IMG/VR virus record: IMGVR_UViG_3300030106_001215
Span: 1 to 33,792 of that record
Reading direction: 5' to 3' (one strand)
Source: a virus
Length of the DNA: 33,792 nucleotides
Below, one piece after another: positions 21,266-29,434 of this stretch; position 1 is the stretch's first letter, and every line of letters begins with the position of its first letter. The notes beneath the pieces were generated by a model. That model was not told the origin of the DNA, ran no database searches, and worked only from the letters and a program-made list of their open reading frames with translations. The position numbers and the translations under genes were made by a program.

Positions 21266-21297
21266 GGTATAGATTGCTCTGTATGAGCAGATATACC
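21266..21297. repeat. Hairpin just after the last minus-strand gene
   Basis: GGTATA (21266-21271) pairs with TATACC (21292-21297), and TGCTC (21275-21279) with GAGCA (21285-21289), with a small asymmetric internal loop and a 5-base end loop. It has no adjacent T-run, so it may protect mRNA 3' ends or act together with the terminator beyond it. Confidence 0.55.
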
Positions 21298-21300
21298 CCC

Positions 21301-21570
21301 TTAACGTGGATTTCTACCTAACTTACCTGCCTGATAAGCAGCAGCACCAAAGTAAGCTGCAATTAAACCTGACAAGGCTAGATAAGCCATCTCCATAACA
21401 TTATTATTACCATAACGGTCTGGTATAATTATAATAGCTATAGTCATAGCAAGCAACATTCCCATCACAAGCCAAGCCATACGTCTTCTATTAGTCTGAT
21501 ATACAGACTTATCAGGCATCATATCTTTTTCTTCTTTATTAATATCATCGTGCATCATTTCACCCACCAT
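21301..21570 (-). CDS. Two-helix membrane protein, holin-like
   Basis: This 89-residue protein has a charged N-terminus (DDINKEEKDMMPDK), two hydrophobic segments (about 32-49, AWLVMGMLLAMTIAIIII, and 60-79, EMAYLALSGLIAAYFGAAAY), and a short basic tail. GAGGAG lies 6 bases before the ATG at 21570. The topology fits a class II holin or another small membrane protein. It is the last gene of the leftward operon and sits near an M15 peptidase, but a 3TM holin is already encoded on the other strand. Function is inferred from topology only. Confidence 0.6.
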   Translation of the reverse strand: MVGEMMHDDINKEEKDMMPDKSVYQTNRRRMAWLVMGMLLAMTIAIIIIPDRYGNNNVMEMAYLALSGLIAAYFGAAAYQAGKLGRNPR

Positions 21571-21579
21571 TAGAACTCC

Positions 21580-22047
21580 TCATATATTAAGATAAATTAT
21601 TGCACCTATCGCTACGATTATCGCAGCAAATAAAGTTATTAAAGCAGCGAATCCAATGTTCTTTAGTTTCTCTAATCTCTGAGCTTGTCTTTTTGCTGCA
21701 TCTTGCTTTGCTTTTTTTAATTCAAGTCTTGCTTCTCTCTCCAAAGCTAGAAATTGTTGCCAACTGCCTGGAGTTCCATAGAGTTGCATAAACTCACGAA
21801 GCTCTTCTCGTTGTCTTTGGACAGTCTGAGTATGTAACAGACGTTTCATAGCAGTTTCAGAACTAGAACTGCCCATGAGTTTTGTTTTATTGTTTTCTTC
21901 TTGTACTTGTGAACAGCCTTTAGCCCAATCAGTTAGCTGCTTACCACAATCTGCAACTGTTCTACCATTCTGAAGAAGTTGTTTTACTTCTTTAAATGCT
22001 TTGTTAGCTAACGCTATGCCACTAATAATTGTGACTGGATCAACCAA
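21580..22047 (-). CDS. Hypothetical virion- or lysis-associated protein with C-terminal membrane helix
   Basis: This 155-residue protein begins MVDPVTIISGIALANKAFKE, then a small Cys-containing region (DCGKQLTDWAKGC), a long charged coiled-coil-like section (LALEREARLELKKAKQDAAK), and a C-terminal hydrophobic helix (about 132-153). From memory, proteins with this start and layout occur next to tail and internal protein genes of marine phages, with unknown role. A membrane-tethered coiled coil would also suit a spanin-like part, though a C-terminal anchor is the reverse of the usual Rz layout. Confidence 0.6.
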   Translation of the reverse strand: MVDPVTIISGIALANKAFKEVKQLLQNGRTVADCGKQLTDWAKGCSQVQEENNKTKLMGSSSSETAMKRLLHTQTVQRQREELREFMQLYGTPGSWQQFLALEREARLELKKAKQDAAKRQAQRLEKLKNIGFAALITLFAAIIVAIGAIIYLNI

Positions 22048-22069
22048 AATTACCCCTCAATCTATCAAC

Positions 22070-22297
22070 TCATACAAATATCTCTTTTGTACTGTTTGAT
22101 TTACCAACTTCTACTTCTTGACCATACCTATCATACAATGTGGTAGAGGACTCAGACACTCGTACAACAGGACCATCCATTGTGTATTTACGTGTTATGT
22201 AAGTAAGTTCGTCTCCACCAGATTGTATTGTATGTCGTGTATATACTTCTATAGGAGCCATACTCATACCCATGATATGTGTCTGTATAGGCTCCAT
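22070..22297 (-). CDS. Small hypothetical protein
   Basis: This 75-residue protein is coupled to the upstream M15 peptidase by a one-base TAATG overlap. It appears beta-rich (EVYTRHTIQSGGDELTYITR) and soluble. No family is recognised; proximity to the peptidase suggests only shared transcription. Confidence 0.6.
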   Translation of the reverse strand: MEPIQTHIMGMSMAPIEVYTRHTIQSGGDELTYITRKYTMDGPVVRVSESSTTLYDRYGQEVEVGKSNSTKEIFV

Positions 22298-22683
22298 TAT
22301 TTATAACTCCATATTGTTGGTCTAGGTGTACGATCTGAGTCATCCATATCATCTATATGAATAAATCTTTTATTATGTGCTCCACGTTGAGACACACCTA
22401 TGCCTGTAAATTTATGTTCTATTGCTAATCTAATAAGATCATAAGCATCTGATCCTGTTACAGCTACATCTACTGCACGTCCTTGCACATGTGCTGAATT
22501 AGGAGAACCACCTATTGCACTGTTATGTGCTTGACTTCTATAACCTGACGTGATAATCATTGGTCTATCGTAGCACTCACGAAGACACTCTAATTTTTCC
22601 ATGAACTGTTCGTCCATTAAACACTCATCTGTACCTTTACATCTCATTTCTTTTTCTGTAAAGTAAGTCCAATTTGTTGACAT
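22297..22683 (-). CDS. Peptidase M15-type endolysin
   Basis: This 128-residue protein has the M15_3 zinc-peptidase set: ITSGYRSQAHN (44-54), SAHVQGRAVDV (63-73; H65 and D72 as zinc ligands) and FIHIDD (107-112; H109 as third ligand). Related enzymes (for example the T5 endolysin and D-Ala-D-Ala carboxypeptidases) cut peptide bonds in peptidoglycan. There is no signal peptide, so release needs a holin. Coupled to both neighbours by TAATG overlaps. It is the second wall-degrading enzyme in the window. N-terminal cysteines C15 and C21 (and C33, C37) are unusual but not catalytic. Confidence 0.85.
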   Translation of the reverse strand: MSTNWTYFTEKEMRCKGTDECLMDEQFMEKLECLRECYDRPMIITSGYRSQAHNSAIGGSPNSAHVQGRAVDVAVTGSDAYDLIRLAIEHKFTGIGVSQRGAHNKRFIHIDDMDDSDRTPRPTIWSYK

Positions 22684-22931
22684 TATCTACAAATCCTTTC
22701 CATCATATTATCTAGTTTAGTTTCAAGTTTATCAAAACGATCTATAAGTTTTTCTATATCTCGTTCAACATCATCTTTACGTGCATACTCTTTTGCTATC
22801 TCTTCTCTAGTCTTACTAACTAATATACGTGCTTCATCTAGTTTTGTATTCACACCACGTATCCACCATATCACCATACCAGCAAAGCCGCTAAGTATGA
22901 GGTTCCATATCATTGCACTTTCTGGCATCAC
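22683..22931 (-). CDS. Membrane-anchored coiled-coil protein (spanin- or holin-like)
   Basis: This 82-residue protein has an N-terminal hydrophobic helix (about 6-24, AMIWNLILSGFAGMVIWWIR), then a long charged coiled coil (KTREEIAKEYARKDDVERDI and onward) to the C-terminus. The layout matches an i-spanin (Rz-like) or the small membrane proteins next to M15 endolysins. Its stop overlaps the endolysin start (TAATG) and its start overlaps the internal protein gene (ATGA). No separate Rz1 lipoprotein was recognised. Assignment is by topology and position. Confidence 0.6.
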   Translation of the reverse strand: MMPESAMIWNLILSGFAGMVIWWIRGVNTKLDEARILVSKTREEIAKEYARKDDVERDIEKLIDRFDKLETKLDNMMERICR

Positions 22932-25900
22932 TCTTCTCCAATTACTAAATCAGGTGGATCTAATCTTAAATCTCTACCACGATAAAATTTTTCTACATCT
23001 AATAAACTTCTTCTTAAAGTATTTATTTCTCCAGAAAAATTTCTATTAGTTTTATTTCTAAGATTATTTAATAAATCTCCAAAATATTTTGAATCTTGAC
23101 TTATTTGTCTTATAGCATATCTACCACTAAATATTGAACCTAATTCTTTTTTAGAAGGTATTGCTCTACCTAAATCAATATTATTATTAAATAATCTTAA
23201 AGCTTTACCTTTAGGTAAAAAATATCTAAGATCACCGTATAGTTTAGAAAGACCTTGTTGAAAAGCATACTGATCTTTTTGAGCTTCATCATAGTCTTTT
23301 AAGATAGGAGCTAAATCATAAACTGCGGTTGGATCATTTAATTTATTTTTTAAACCCTTGTTAAAATCAGACCAATTACTATTAGCATTATTACTTAATT
23401 GTCTTAATGCAAAACCAGTAGCTTTAGTTAAATCTATTTTTTCTTCTTTAAGTCCGGGTAATGCAATACCATTCATATCTAAAAGATCAACAATACCTTC
23501 TGCTCTTTGAGGAGTTTCTCCATAATATCTAGGATTTAAAAATTTATCTATATCATAAAGAGAACTATCTTTATTATCTAATGCACCAGAATCTATAACC
23601 ATATCTCTTGCAAGTTTTATAAATCCGGGTTCAATAGCTTTTACAGTAGTACGTAAAAGATCTACATCACCAGTTTTTATATAACCTAATAAACCTTGCG
23701 CTCCATCTAATGCAAGTGATTGACTAACAAAAGGATCAAGAAGTTTTATTCCAGCATCAAGCATTGCTTTATCTAAATCTTTAGATACATCTTCTCCTCT
23801 AGATGCTTTTAATATAAAAGGAGCTACGAGACTAGCTAGATGAGAATCTGCATTAAGATAACTTAAATCTCTTATATAAGGATTACCATCTTTATCTACT
23901 CTAGTTACAACAATAGCATTATCTCTTTGATACTCTGGTAGTATGTATTGTCTTAAATTTTCTAATACTTCAGATGTTCCAAATAGTTCATTAAAACCTA
24001 AAGCAGCACTATATACTGCTCCTTGGGCTGCATTAAATTGTAGTAATCTTGCTGCCGCAGATTTTTGTAACTCTTTGTTATTTGTTTCAAATCCTAAGTT
24101 TAAATCATCAGCAGCAGTTTTAAATAACTGATAAGTGTTTCTTAAACGCTCTGCTGGATACGCAGTAAACGTACCAATAACAGGCAATGCTCTTAGTTTT
24201 TCTAATATTAGAGGAATACGATCATATATAGGAGTTAAGTTTGCTGTTCTTATTGCTGCTCTTTCTTTAATATAATCTTCTTTTGTTACTGGCCCATCTA
24301 TATTATAGTCACGTTTAAAGTTTGTTAGTAATTCATTTTGTTTCTCAGGTGTAAATGCATCAAATATTTTACCTTCTTTTATTTTTTCATTTTTATAAAC
24401 TCCAAACTTAAATATATCATCGTTAGCTTGATAAACTTCTCTTGCTTTTTTTCCGGGTTTACCCAAGAACAATAATTTAGAAGCTATACTTCTATCACCT
24501 GTAGTATCTGCAATATCTTGTATTCTGTTTACTGCTTGATTTAAATCAATATTAGAACCTTGTAAACCTTGTTGTTGAAACTCAGTCCACTCTTTTACAA
24601 ATTTTTCTGATTTTTCTTTATTAGTTAAATTAGCATAAGATTTAATACCACCAGCTTTAATACCATCATATATGCCTTTAATATTACCACTAGAGGCAGC
24701 ATATCCCATTGCTCCAAGAAAGTTTCTTGCTTGAGCTAAAGGACTATAAACAGTTTTACCTGCTTTAGAAAAAGCTTGTGTTCCTAGAAAAGTTCTATAG
24801 GCTGCTCCAAAAGCAGTATTTTTATTAAACTGATCTTTAAAAAGTGGATTATCATCAAATAATTCTTTTAATTTATTAGCATGATCTTTTTCTATATAAA
24901 TATCTTTTAAATCTTTTTCAATAAAACCTCTAGGTAATTGAAAAACAGATGTTGCTTTTTCACCGGGTTTAGAACTATCTATAAGACGTACAACTTCTTT
25001 ACCATCAAATTTTTGAGAAGCTTCTCCTGCACTTTTAGCACGTATACCTAAATTTTTATTAAGTGCATCAGCACCTATATCTGAAGCTAGATTTGTTTTA
25101 GAGGCTGTTTCTGTTATACCATTTATACTATCTAATATACGAAAAGCTGGAGTATTATTATAACCAATTATTGTCTTTACCGAATCAGGTATATCACCCT
25201 CTGGTGCTTTTTTTTCAAATGGACCTTTTAATGTTCTTTTTGCTCTAGAAGGTGTATATAATTCTTTTATTTTATCTAGTAATATTTTATTAGTTGCCTC
25301 TTCAGACATAGCTATATTACCATCTTTATCTAATATTTTATCAGCAATACTTTTGTATGTATCTTTATCTTTATTTAAGATAACTGTTGCTTTATAATCT
25401 TCAATTATATTAGGATTCTTTTCTAAAAACTTTTTAAAAGGTTCTCTTGTTAGTGAAAAGTATGAATCAGCTACGTTACGAGCATAGTTAGAATTATCTC
25501 CAAATATTTTTTCTTTAACTTTATTTGGTAATTTAGATTCAGAGGCATACTTAGTTGTCTCATCTATCAGACTTCTAAAGTTTGTAACCTGTTGATAAGT
25601 CTCAGGCGCATTTGTTCTTAATATATCTAATGCTTCAGCATCATTTTCTAAAGCTCTATTTTGAATATCAACATCAACATTTTCTTTTTCAGATGCTTTA
25701 GCAAATTGTTCCTGTATCTCAGAGGCTCTATCTGAGAATGGTTTAATCTCACCAGTTCTTCTCTCAGCTAAACGTCTGGTTGAGTCTTTAAGATTGGCAG
25801 TGGGTAAAAAGTTTCTAGCTAAAAAATTTGATGCAGTCTTAGCAGCTTCACTATTATCAATAAGTTTACCAACTGAATCTTTAGCACCACCTATTGCTAA

Positions 25901-26572
25901 ACTCCCTGTTACACCAACAGCAGGAGATATAAGTCCTTCTGCTAAACCTTGTAATGCAGCACGACCAAAATCTATACCACCTATATCTAAAATAGAATCT
26001 CTTTCTAAGCCTATATCTTTTTCAACATCTTGAGCAATAATACTTTGAGCAGCACCGCCTGTTCCTGCAATACCTCCTTCAACAGCTAAACTGTATTGAA
26101 CAGGTTTAGTTGTAAGAGCTTTTACTCTAGATTTAAGTGCTGACCTAACTCCTTGTTTTGCTAACTCTTTTGCTCCCATAACAGCAGCACCTCCAGAACC
26201 TAATGTAAAGGCTGAAGCAATGGCTGCTACAAAGTTAGTGGGGTCAGTTGCACCAGCTAATAGATAATCTGTTAAAGCTGCACCTGCTGGTGCTCCACCT
26301 TCCTGAAAGAAGGTTGGCATTTGTTCTACTTGTTCTAAAGAATATCTTAATAATTGTTTACGATCTTCATCTAGATCTTTCATATCTTGACCAGTATTAT
26401 ACGTAGAAAGTATATTAGTATCAAAATATCTTTTCTTAGTTAAGAAAGTATCTAGAATATCTTTAGGATCATAAGCAACATTTTCTCCTAATCCTTGTAA
26501 GACATGATATGTAGAATCAATAAAATCTTTATTTTCTAATAACCCATCATAAGTTATTTTAGGTTCAGACAT
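22928..26572 (-). CDS. Giant internal virion protein (putative ejected core protein)
   Basis: This 1214-residue protein is the longest in the window. The N-terminal 250 residues contain Ala/Gly-rich hydrophobic segments (AGATDPTNFVAAIASAFTLG, GGIAGTGGAAQSII, GLISPAVGVTGSLAIGGAK), followed by long Lys/Asn/Asp-rich helical regions and a soluble C-terminus. Great length, hydrophobic patches able to insert in membranes and a place in the tail-gene operon are features of ejected internal proteins such as T7 gp15/gp16 and their counterparts in marine podoviruses. No lytic transglycosylase motif was seen at the ends. The role in forming a DNA-translocation channel is inferred. Confidence 0.65.
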   Translation of the reverse strand: MSEPKITYDGLLENKDFIDSTYHVLQGLGENVAYDPKDILDTFLTKKRYFDTNILSTYNTGQDMKDLDEDRKQLLRYSLEQVEQMPTFFQEGGAPAGAALTDYLLAGATDPTNFVAAIASAFTLGSGGAAVMGAKELAKQGVRSALKSRVKALTTKPVQYSLAVEGGIAGTGGAAQSIIAQDVEKDIGLERDSILDIGGIDFGRAALQGLAEGLISPAVGVTGSLAIGGAKDSVGKLIDNSEAAKTASNFLARNFLPTANLKDSTRRLAERRTGEIKPFSDRASEIQEQFAKASEKENVDVDIQNRALENDAEALDILRTNAPETYQQVTNFRSLIDETTKYASESKLPNKVKEKIFGDNSNYARNVADSYFSLTREPFKKFLEKNPNIIEDYKATVILNKDKDTYKSIADKILDKDGNIAMSEEATNKILLDKIKELYTPSRAKRTLKGPFEKKAPEGDIPDSVKTIIGYNNTPAFRILDSINGITETASKTNLASDIGADALNKNLGIRAKSAGEASQKFDGKEVVRLIDSSKPGEKATSVFQLPRGFIEKDLKDIYIEKDHANKLKELFDDNPLFKDQFNKNTAFGAAYRTFLGTQAFSKAGKTVYSPLAQARNFLGAMGYAASSGNIKGIYDGIKAGGIKSYANLTNKEKSEKFVKEWTEFQQQGLQGSNIDLNQAVNRIQDIADTTGDRSIASKLLFLGKPGKKAREVYQANDDIFKFGVYKNEKIKEGKIFDAFTPEKQNELLTNFKRDYNIDGPVTKEDYIKERAAIRTANLTPIYDRIPLILEKLRALPVIGTFTAYPAERLRNTYQLFKTAADDLNLGFETNNKELQKSAAARLLQFNAAQGAVYSAALGFNELFGTSEVLENLRQYILPEYQRDNAIVVTRVDKDGNPYIRDLSYLNADSHLASLVAPFILKASRGEDVSKDLDKAMLDAGIKLLDPFVSQSLALDGAQGLLGYIKTGDVDLLRTTVKAIEPGFIKLARDMVIDSGALDNKDSSLYDIDKFLNPRYYGETPQRAEGIVDLLDMNGIALPGLKEEKIDLTKATGFALRQLSNNANSNWSDFNKGLKNKLNDPTAVYDLAPILKDYDEAQKDQYAFQQGLSKLYGDLRYFLPKGKALRLFNNNIDLGRAIPSKKELGSIFSGRYAIRQISQDSKYFGDLLNNLRNKTNRNFSGEINTLRRSLLDVEKFYRGRDLRLDPPDLVIGEE

Positions 26573-26586
26573 TATAATATACCTTA

Positions 26587-28347
26587 TTATTTAGACTGAG
26601 CTTTAGGTGATGATTGTGTAACTGTTACTTTAGGCACTAACTTTTTTATTGGTTGTGGACCACCACCACCAAGCCTCATGCCAGCAACAGCTTGTCTACC
26701 TTGAATAAGAGGTCTTAATATTGAATACATTTGAGGATATTTTTTAGCAAATGCTTCTAATGCCCCTACATCACCCTTCGTTAAAATTGGTTCTAAATCT
26801 TTTATTATTGATGCTGCATCTTTAGCATCTAGTAATCCTTTTCTACGAGCTTTAGCTACCTCTGCTCTAGCTTTTAATAAAGCTGATTGACTTGCTATGC
26901 TTGTGGACATATCAGCAATATCTTGTTTAGCTGCTGCTGCTTCTTTCTCAGAAATAGCAACATCGGCTGCTGATTTTCCTTTTATTGATTTACCTAAAAA
27001 TGCATCAAGAGTTGGTAGAATTCCTCCTGTCTCTAAAGCTGCTTTTCTTGCAGCATCAAATGCTTCTATTCTAGTGGCTCTTGCAAGTGCATCTTTTTGC
27101 TTTTTAATAGCCGCTTGTCTAGCCTCTTTTCCTCTAGCTATGGCTTCTCTTTGTGCTTTTGCAGTTTCAATTAAAGATCCTAAACCAAGATCAAAAGTGC
27201 TTTTTTGTTTTTGATTAAACAATACATTTTGTATTGGTGCAGAACCTCCTCCTGCCATCTCATCTTCTAACCCTTGTTCATCTATAAGTTGTCGTTGTCT
27301 ATTTATAAGTTGAGATAAATTACCACCACCTAGAGATTTTCTAACTACAGGTAGTCCAACTAATCCACCTACATTACCACCTGTTGCACCAAGGCCAAAC
27401 ATTTTACCGAAAGATCTTCCTAAATTCCCAAGACTAAATCCACCTTTAGTGCCACCACCACCCATTCCATATAGTTGTAGTCCGGTAAGACCAGCACTAA
27501 GTAACTGACCAGTTCTAGATCCTGCTGGACCCATTGTAGTTTTTGTTGTATCAGGCGTTCGTAAAAATGGATTACCATAAACAAAACTAGAGTATTGAGC
27601 AAGAGCTTGTTTAGGAAATTCTTTTTCTTCTAAATAGTCAGAAAATTCTTTGTCTAATAATCTTTGACTTTCTGCTCTTTCAGCTTGTCCCAAGTCTTGT
27701 AATAATCCAGCTTCAGTAAGACCAACATTAAATTCATCTAAACCAAACTTTTGTATGTCAGCAGCCCTTTGTCTACCAAGTTGATCTGCTATAGTAAACT
27801 GTCTAAATGCATCTTCATAAGCTTTTTGTGATCCTATAGCTTGTATGTCTCCAAGACGTTCAGCTTGTCCTTGACCTAGTAATGCAGCTTGAACACCAGC
27901 ACGACTACCAAGACCAGATAATCCTCCAGCACTTATAGCTTCTGTTTCAAATGCTGGTAATATTCTTTGCTCAAAATCTTCTTGAGCTTTTCTTTTTTGT
28001 ACGTCTACAACAGCTTGTTGATAAGGACTCATAAATTTTTTAGCAGTCTCTGCTGTAAACTCAGTAGGTAGTCCTCTTATTAATGTTTCAGCTTCTTCTC
28101 TTCTAGGATCTTGTATACCAACTAAACCTTTTTGTCTTTCAATAGCTTGTAATTCTAATTGATCACGAGGAGCAATAGTCTCTCCTTCATATGGCAGATA
28201 CGGTTCTTCTTTATCTTTAGCATATTGTGCTTGAGCTTCTTTTAAAACCTCTTTAACATAAGGTGCAATCTCTTCAGGTAACTTTGAGACTGTTCTTACA
28301 GTTGTTGTAGGGCTTGTTTTAGTTCTACCAAATATTGCATCTAACAT
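26587..28347 (-). CDS. Internal virion or structural protein, Gly/Ala-rich
   Basis: This 586-residue protein starts MLDAIFGRTKTSPTTTVRTV, runs through long Ala/Glu/Gln helices (residues 30-250), a Gly-rich middle (about 290-345: MGGGGTKGGFSLGNLG), and a Lys/Ala-rich helical C-terminal half. The alternation resembles minor virion proteins that lie inside the capsid or at the portal (T7 gp14-like in place). It sits directly before the 1214-residue internal protein in transcription order. No enzyme motif is visible; assigned by context and composition. Confidence 0.55.
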   Translation of the reverse strand: MLDAIFGRTKTSPTTTVRTVSKLPEEIAPYVKEVLKEAQAQYAKDKEEPYLPYEGETIAPRDQLELQAIERQKGLVGIQDPRREEAETLIRGLPTEFTAETAKKFMSPYQQAVVDVQKRKAQEDFEQRILPAFETEAISAGGLSGLGSRAGVQAALLGQGQAERLGDIQAIGSQKAYEDAFRQFTIADQLGRQRAADIQKFGLDEFNVGLTEAGLLQDLGQAERAESQRLLDKEFSDYLEEKEFPKQALAQYSSFVYGNPFLRTPDTTKTTMGPAGSRTGQLLSAGLTGLQLYGMGGGGTKGGFSLGNLGRSFGKMFGLGATGGNVGGLVGLPVVRKSLGGGNLSQLINRQRQLIDEQGLEDEMAGGGSAPIQNVLFNQKQKSTFDLGLGSLIETAKAQREAIARGKEARQAAIKKQKDALARATRIEAFDAARKAALETGGILPTLDAFLGKSIKGKSAADVAISEKEAAAAKQDIADMSTSIASQSALLKARAEVAKARRKGLLDAKDAASIIKDLEPILTKGDVGALEAFAKKYPQMYSILRPLIQGRQAVAGMRLGGGGPQPIKKLVPKVTVTQSSPKAQSK

Positions 28348-28351
28348 ATTA

Positions 28352-28981
28352 CTATCCTATTGCTGATCTTAATGAAGCTAATCCATTTATTTGTTTTGGC
28401 TGTTTAGTTGTGCCAAAGGCTTTCTGTCGTATTTCTTTTACTACTTTATCCATTACATCTGCACCTGCATCTGCACTACCATTGCCAAGAGCAGACATTG
28501 TATGTGCATCTACAATGTACTCATCTGGACTTACAGCAAGTCTTGCTACCTGTTTACCTTTTTCTACTATAGGCATTTGTATATTATCTTGCATACCATG
28601 TCCTTCACCGGGAACAGGCCCACTACCAAAACTAACAGCCATCCCCTCTGTACCAGCCTTTGCTTGCATAGTGGGTTGCTGTTGCATACGCATCATAGCA
28701 AGTGTGTCTAGAGAAGATCCAGAATCTAAAGCTCTTTTAACATTTTCTACACCAGCAACTCGTCTAGGGTCAGAGGGCATAACATTCATTGATCTTTGGC
28801 TTTGATCTTGTTGTATCATTGGCATAGCTTGTTCCATGCCACGGACAACATCTTCTTGTGTTATGGGTTTAATAGCTTGTGATGTTTTTTCAAATTCTTC
28901 TGTTGTAACTCCTGCTCTTTTTAACAGGTTGTCCATTGCAACAACACCAGCAGTATTTAAAATATCTTTAGGTATTGCCAT
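28352..28981 (-). CDS. Structural-operon protein with LSPDEY-type motif
   Basis: This 209-residue protein has a Met/Gln-rich centre (MMRMQQQPTMQAKAG) and a conserved C-terminal block LAVSPDEYIVDAHTMSALGN then GSADAGADVMDKVVKEIR. The block (S-P-x-E-Y/F-V-V-x-A...LGDG...AGA) is widespread in marine phage virion-operon proteins, often near internal or tail proteins, with no defined function. It overlaps its upstream neighbour by 14 bases and is 4 bases from the next gene. Confidence 0.6.
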   Translation of the reverse strand: MAIPKDILNTAGVVAMDNLLKRAGVTTEEFEKTSQAIKPITQEDVVRGMEQAMPMIQQDQSQRSMNVMPSDPRRVAGVENVKRALDSGSSLDTLAMMRMQQQPTMQAKAGTEGMAVSFGSGPVPGEGHGMQDNIQMPIVEKGKQVARLAVSPDEYIVDAHTMSALGNGSADAGADVMDKVVKEIRQKAFGTTKQPKQINGLASLRSAIG

Positions 28982-29159
28982 CTAACCCACCTTTAAAATT
29001 ATTGTCCATCATACTATTATAACTTAATTTTTTCATTTTCACAAATTCTTGTTTTTGATCAAGTCTATATCTATTAGGATCAATAGCTTGTCCTGTATTT
29101 AAATTACCTAATAGAGTACTATTATTAATAAGGTTTATATGATCTATTAATTTAGACAT
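28968..29159 (-). CDS. Small hypothetical protein
   Basis: The start at 29159 is preferred because it forms a one-base TAATG overlap with the upstream gene; an in-frame ATG at 29177 is also possible. The 63-residue product (MSKLIDHINLINNSTLLGNL...) is Asn-rich with a basic centre. It sits within the structural operon and has no recognised family. Confidence 0.5.
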   Translation of the reverse strand: MSKLIDHINLINNSTLLGNLNTGQAIDPNRYRLDQKQEFVKMKKLSYNSMMDNNFKGGLDGNT

Positions 29160-29434
29160 TAGTTTAAATTCTGCCATGAAGTTTCTGTACCAAGACTAAC
29201 ATATCCTTTAAACTTACCTGAACTTACCGAATATGCTATGTCACCTTTTTGTGGGCGACCTATCTGAGTTACTGTCGTTACAGTAAATACAGTTGCTGCC
29301 GCCGCATTATCTATATCTAAATCTCTTGCATCTAACTCTTGAATTAAAACATCTCCCCATGTTCTTACTTGATTGTACATATCTACCAAGTCTTCATTTG
29401 TTAGTGCAAAAGGTAAAACAGGATATGTTGCCAT
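29159..29434 (-). CDS. Small structural-operon protein
   Basis: This 91-residue protein has an N-terminal helix (FALTNEDLVDMYNQVRTWGD) and a beta-rich C-terminal half (FTVTTVTQIGRPQKGDIAYS) ending WQNLN. One-base TAATG overlaps link it to both neighbours. Similar proteins with a GDIAYxxxSGKFKGYV element occur in marine phage tail regions, from memory, possibly as virion decoration or tail parts. Role unproven. Confidence 0.55.
   Translation of the reverse strand: MATYPVLPFALTNEDLVDMYNQVRTWGDVLIQELDARDLDIDNAAAATVFTVTTVTQIGRPQKGDIAYSVSSGKFKGYVSLGTETSWQNLN

Noticed and set aside
22683-22931. Firm spanin (Rz) identification
   Set aside because: The membrane helix plus coiled coil fits, but no partner Rz1 lipoprotein was found, so only a topology-based label is given.
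26897-27214. Plus-strand ORF of 105 residues within the 586-residue structural gene
   Set aside because: Its Ala/Ser/Phe-rich composition is what the complement of Ala/Lys-rich helices produces; no independent coding evidence.
28335-28805. Plus-strand ORF of 156 residues opposite the structural gene
   Set aside because: It runs antisense to the 28352-28981 gene, which has a recognisable conserved C-terminal block and fits the minus-strand operon; the antisense frame has no ribosome-binding site or domain.
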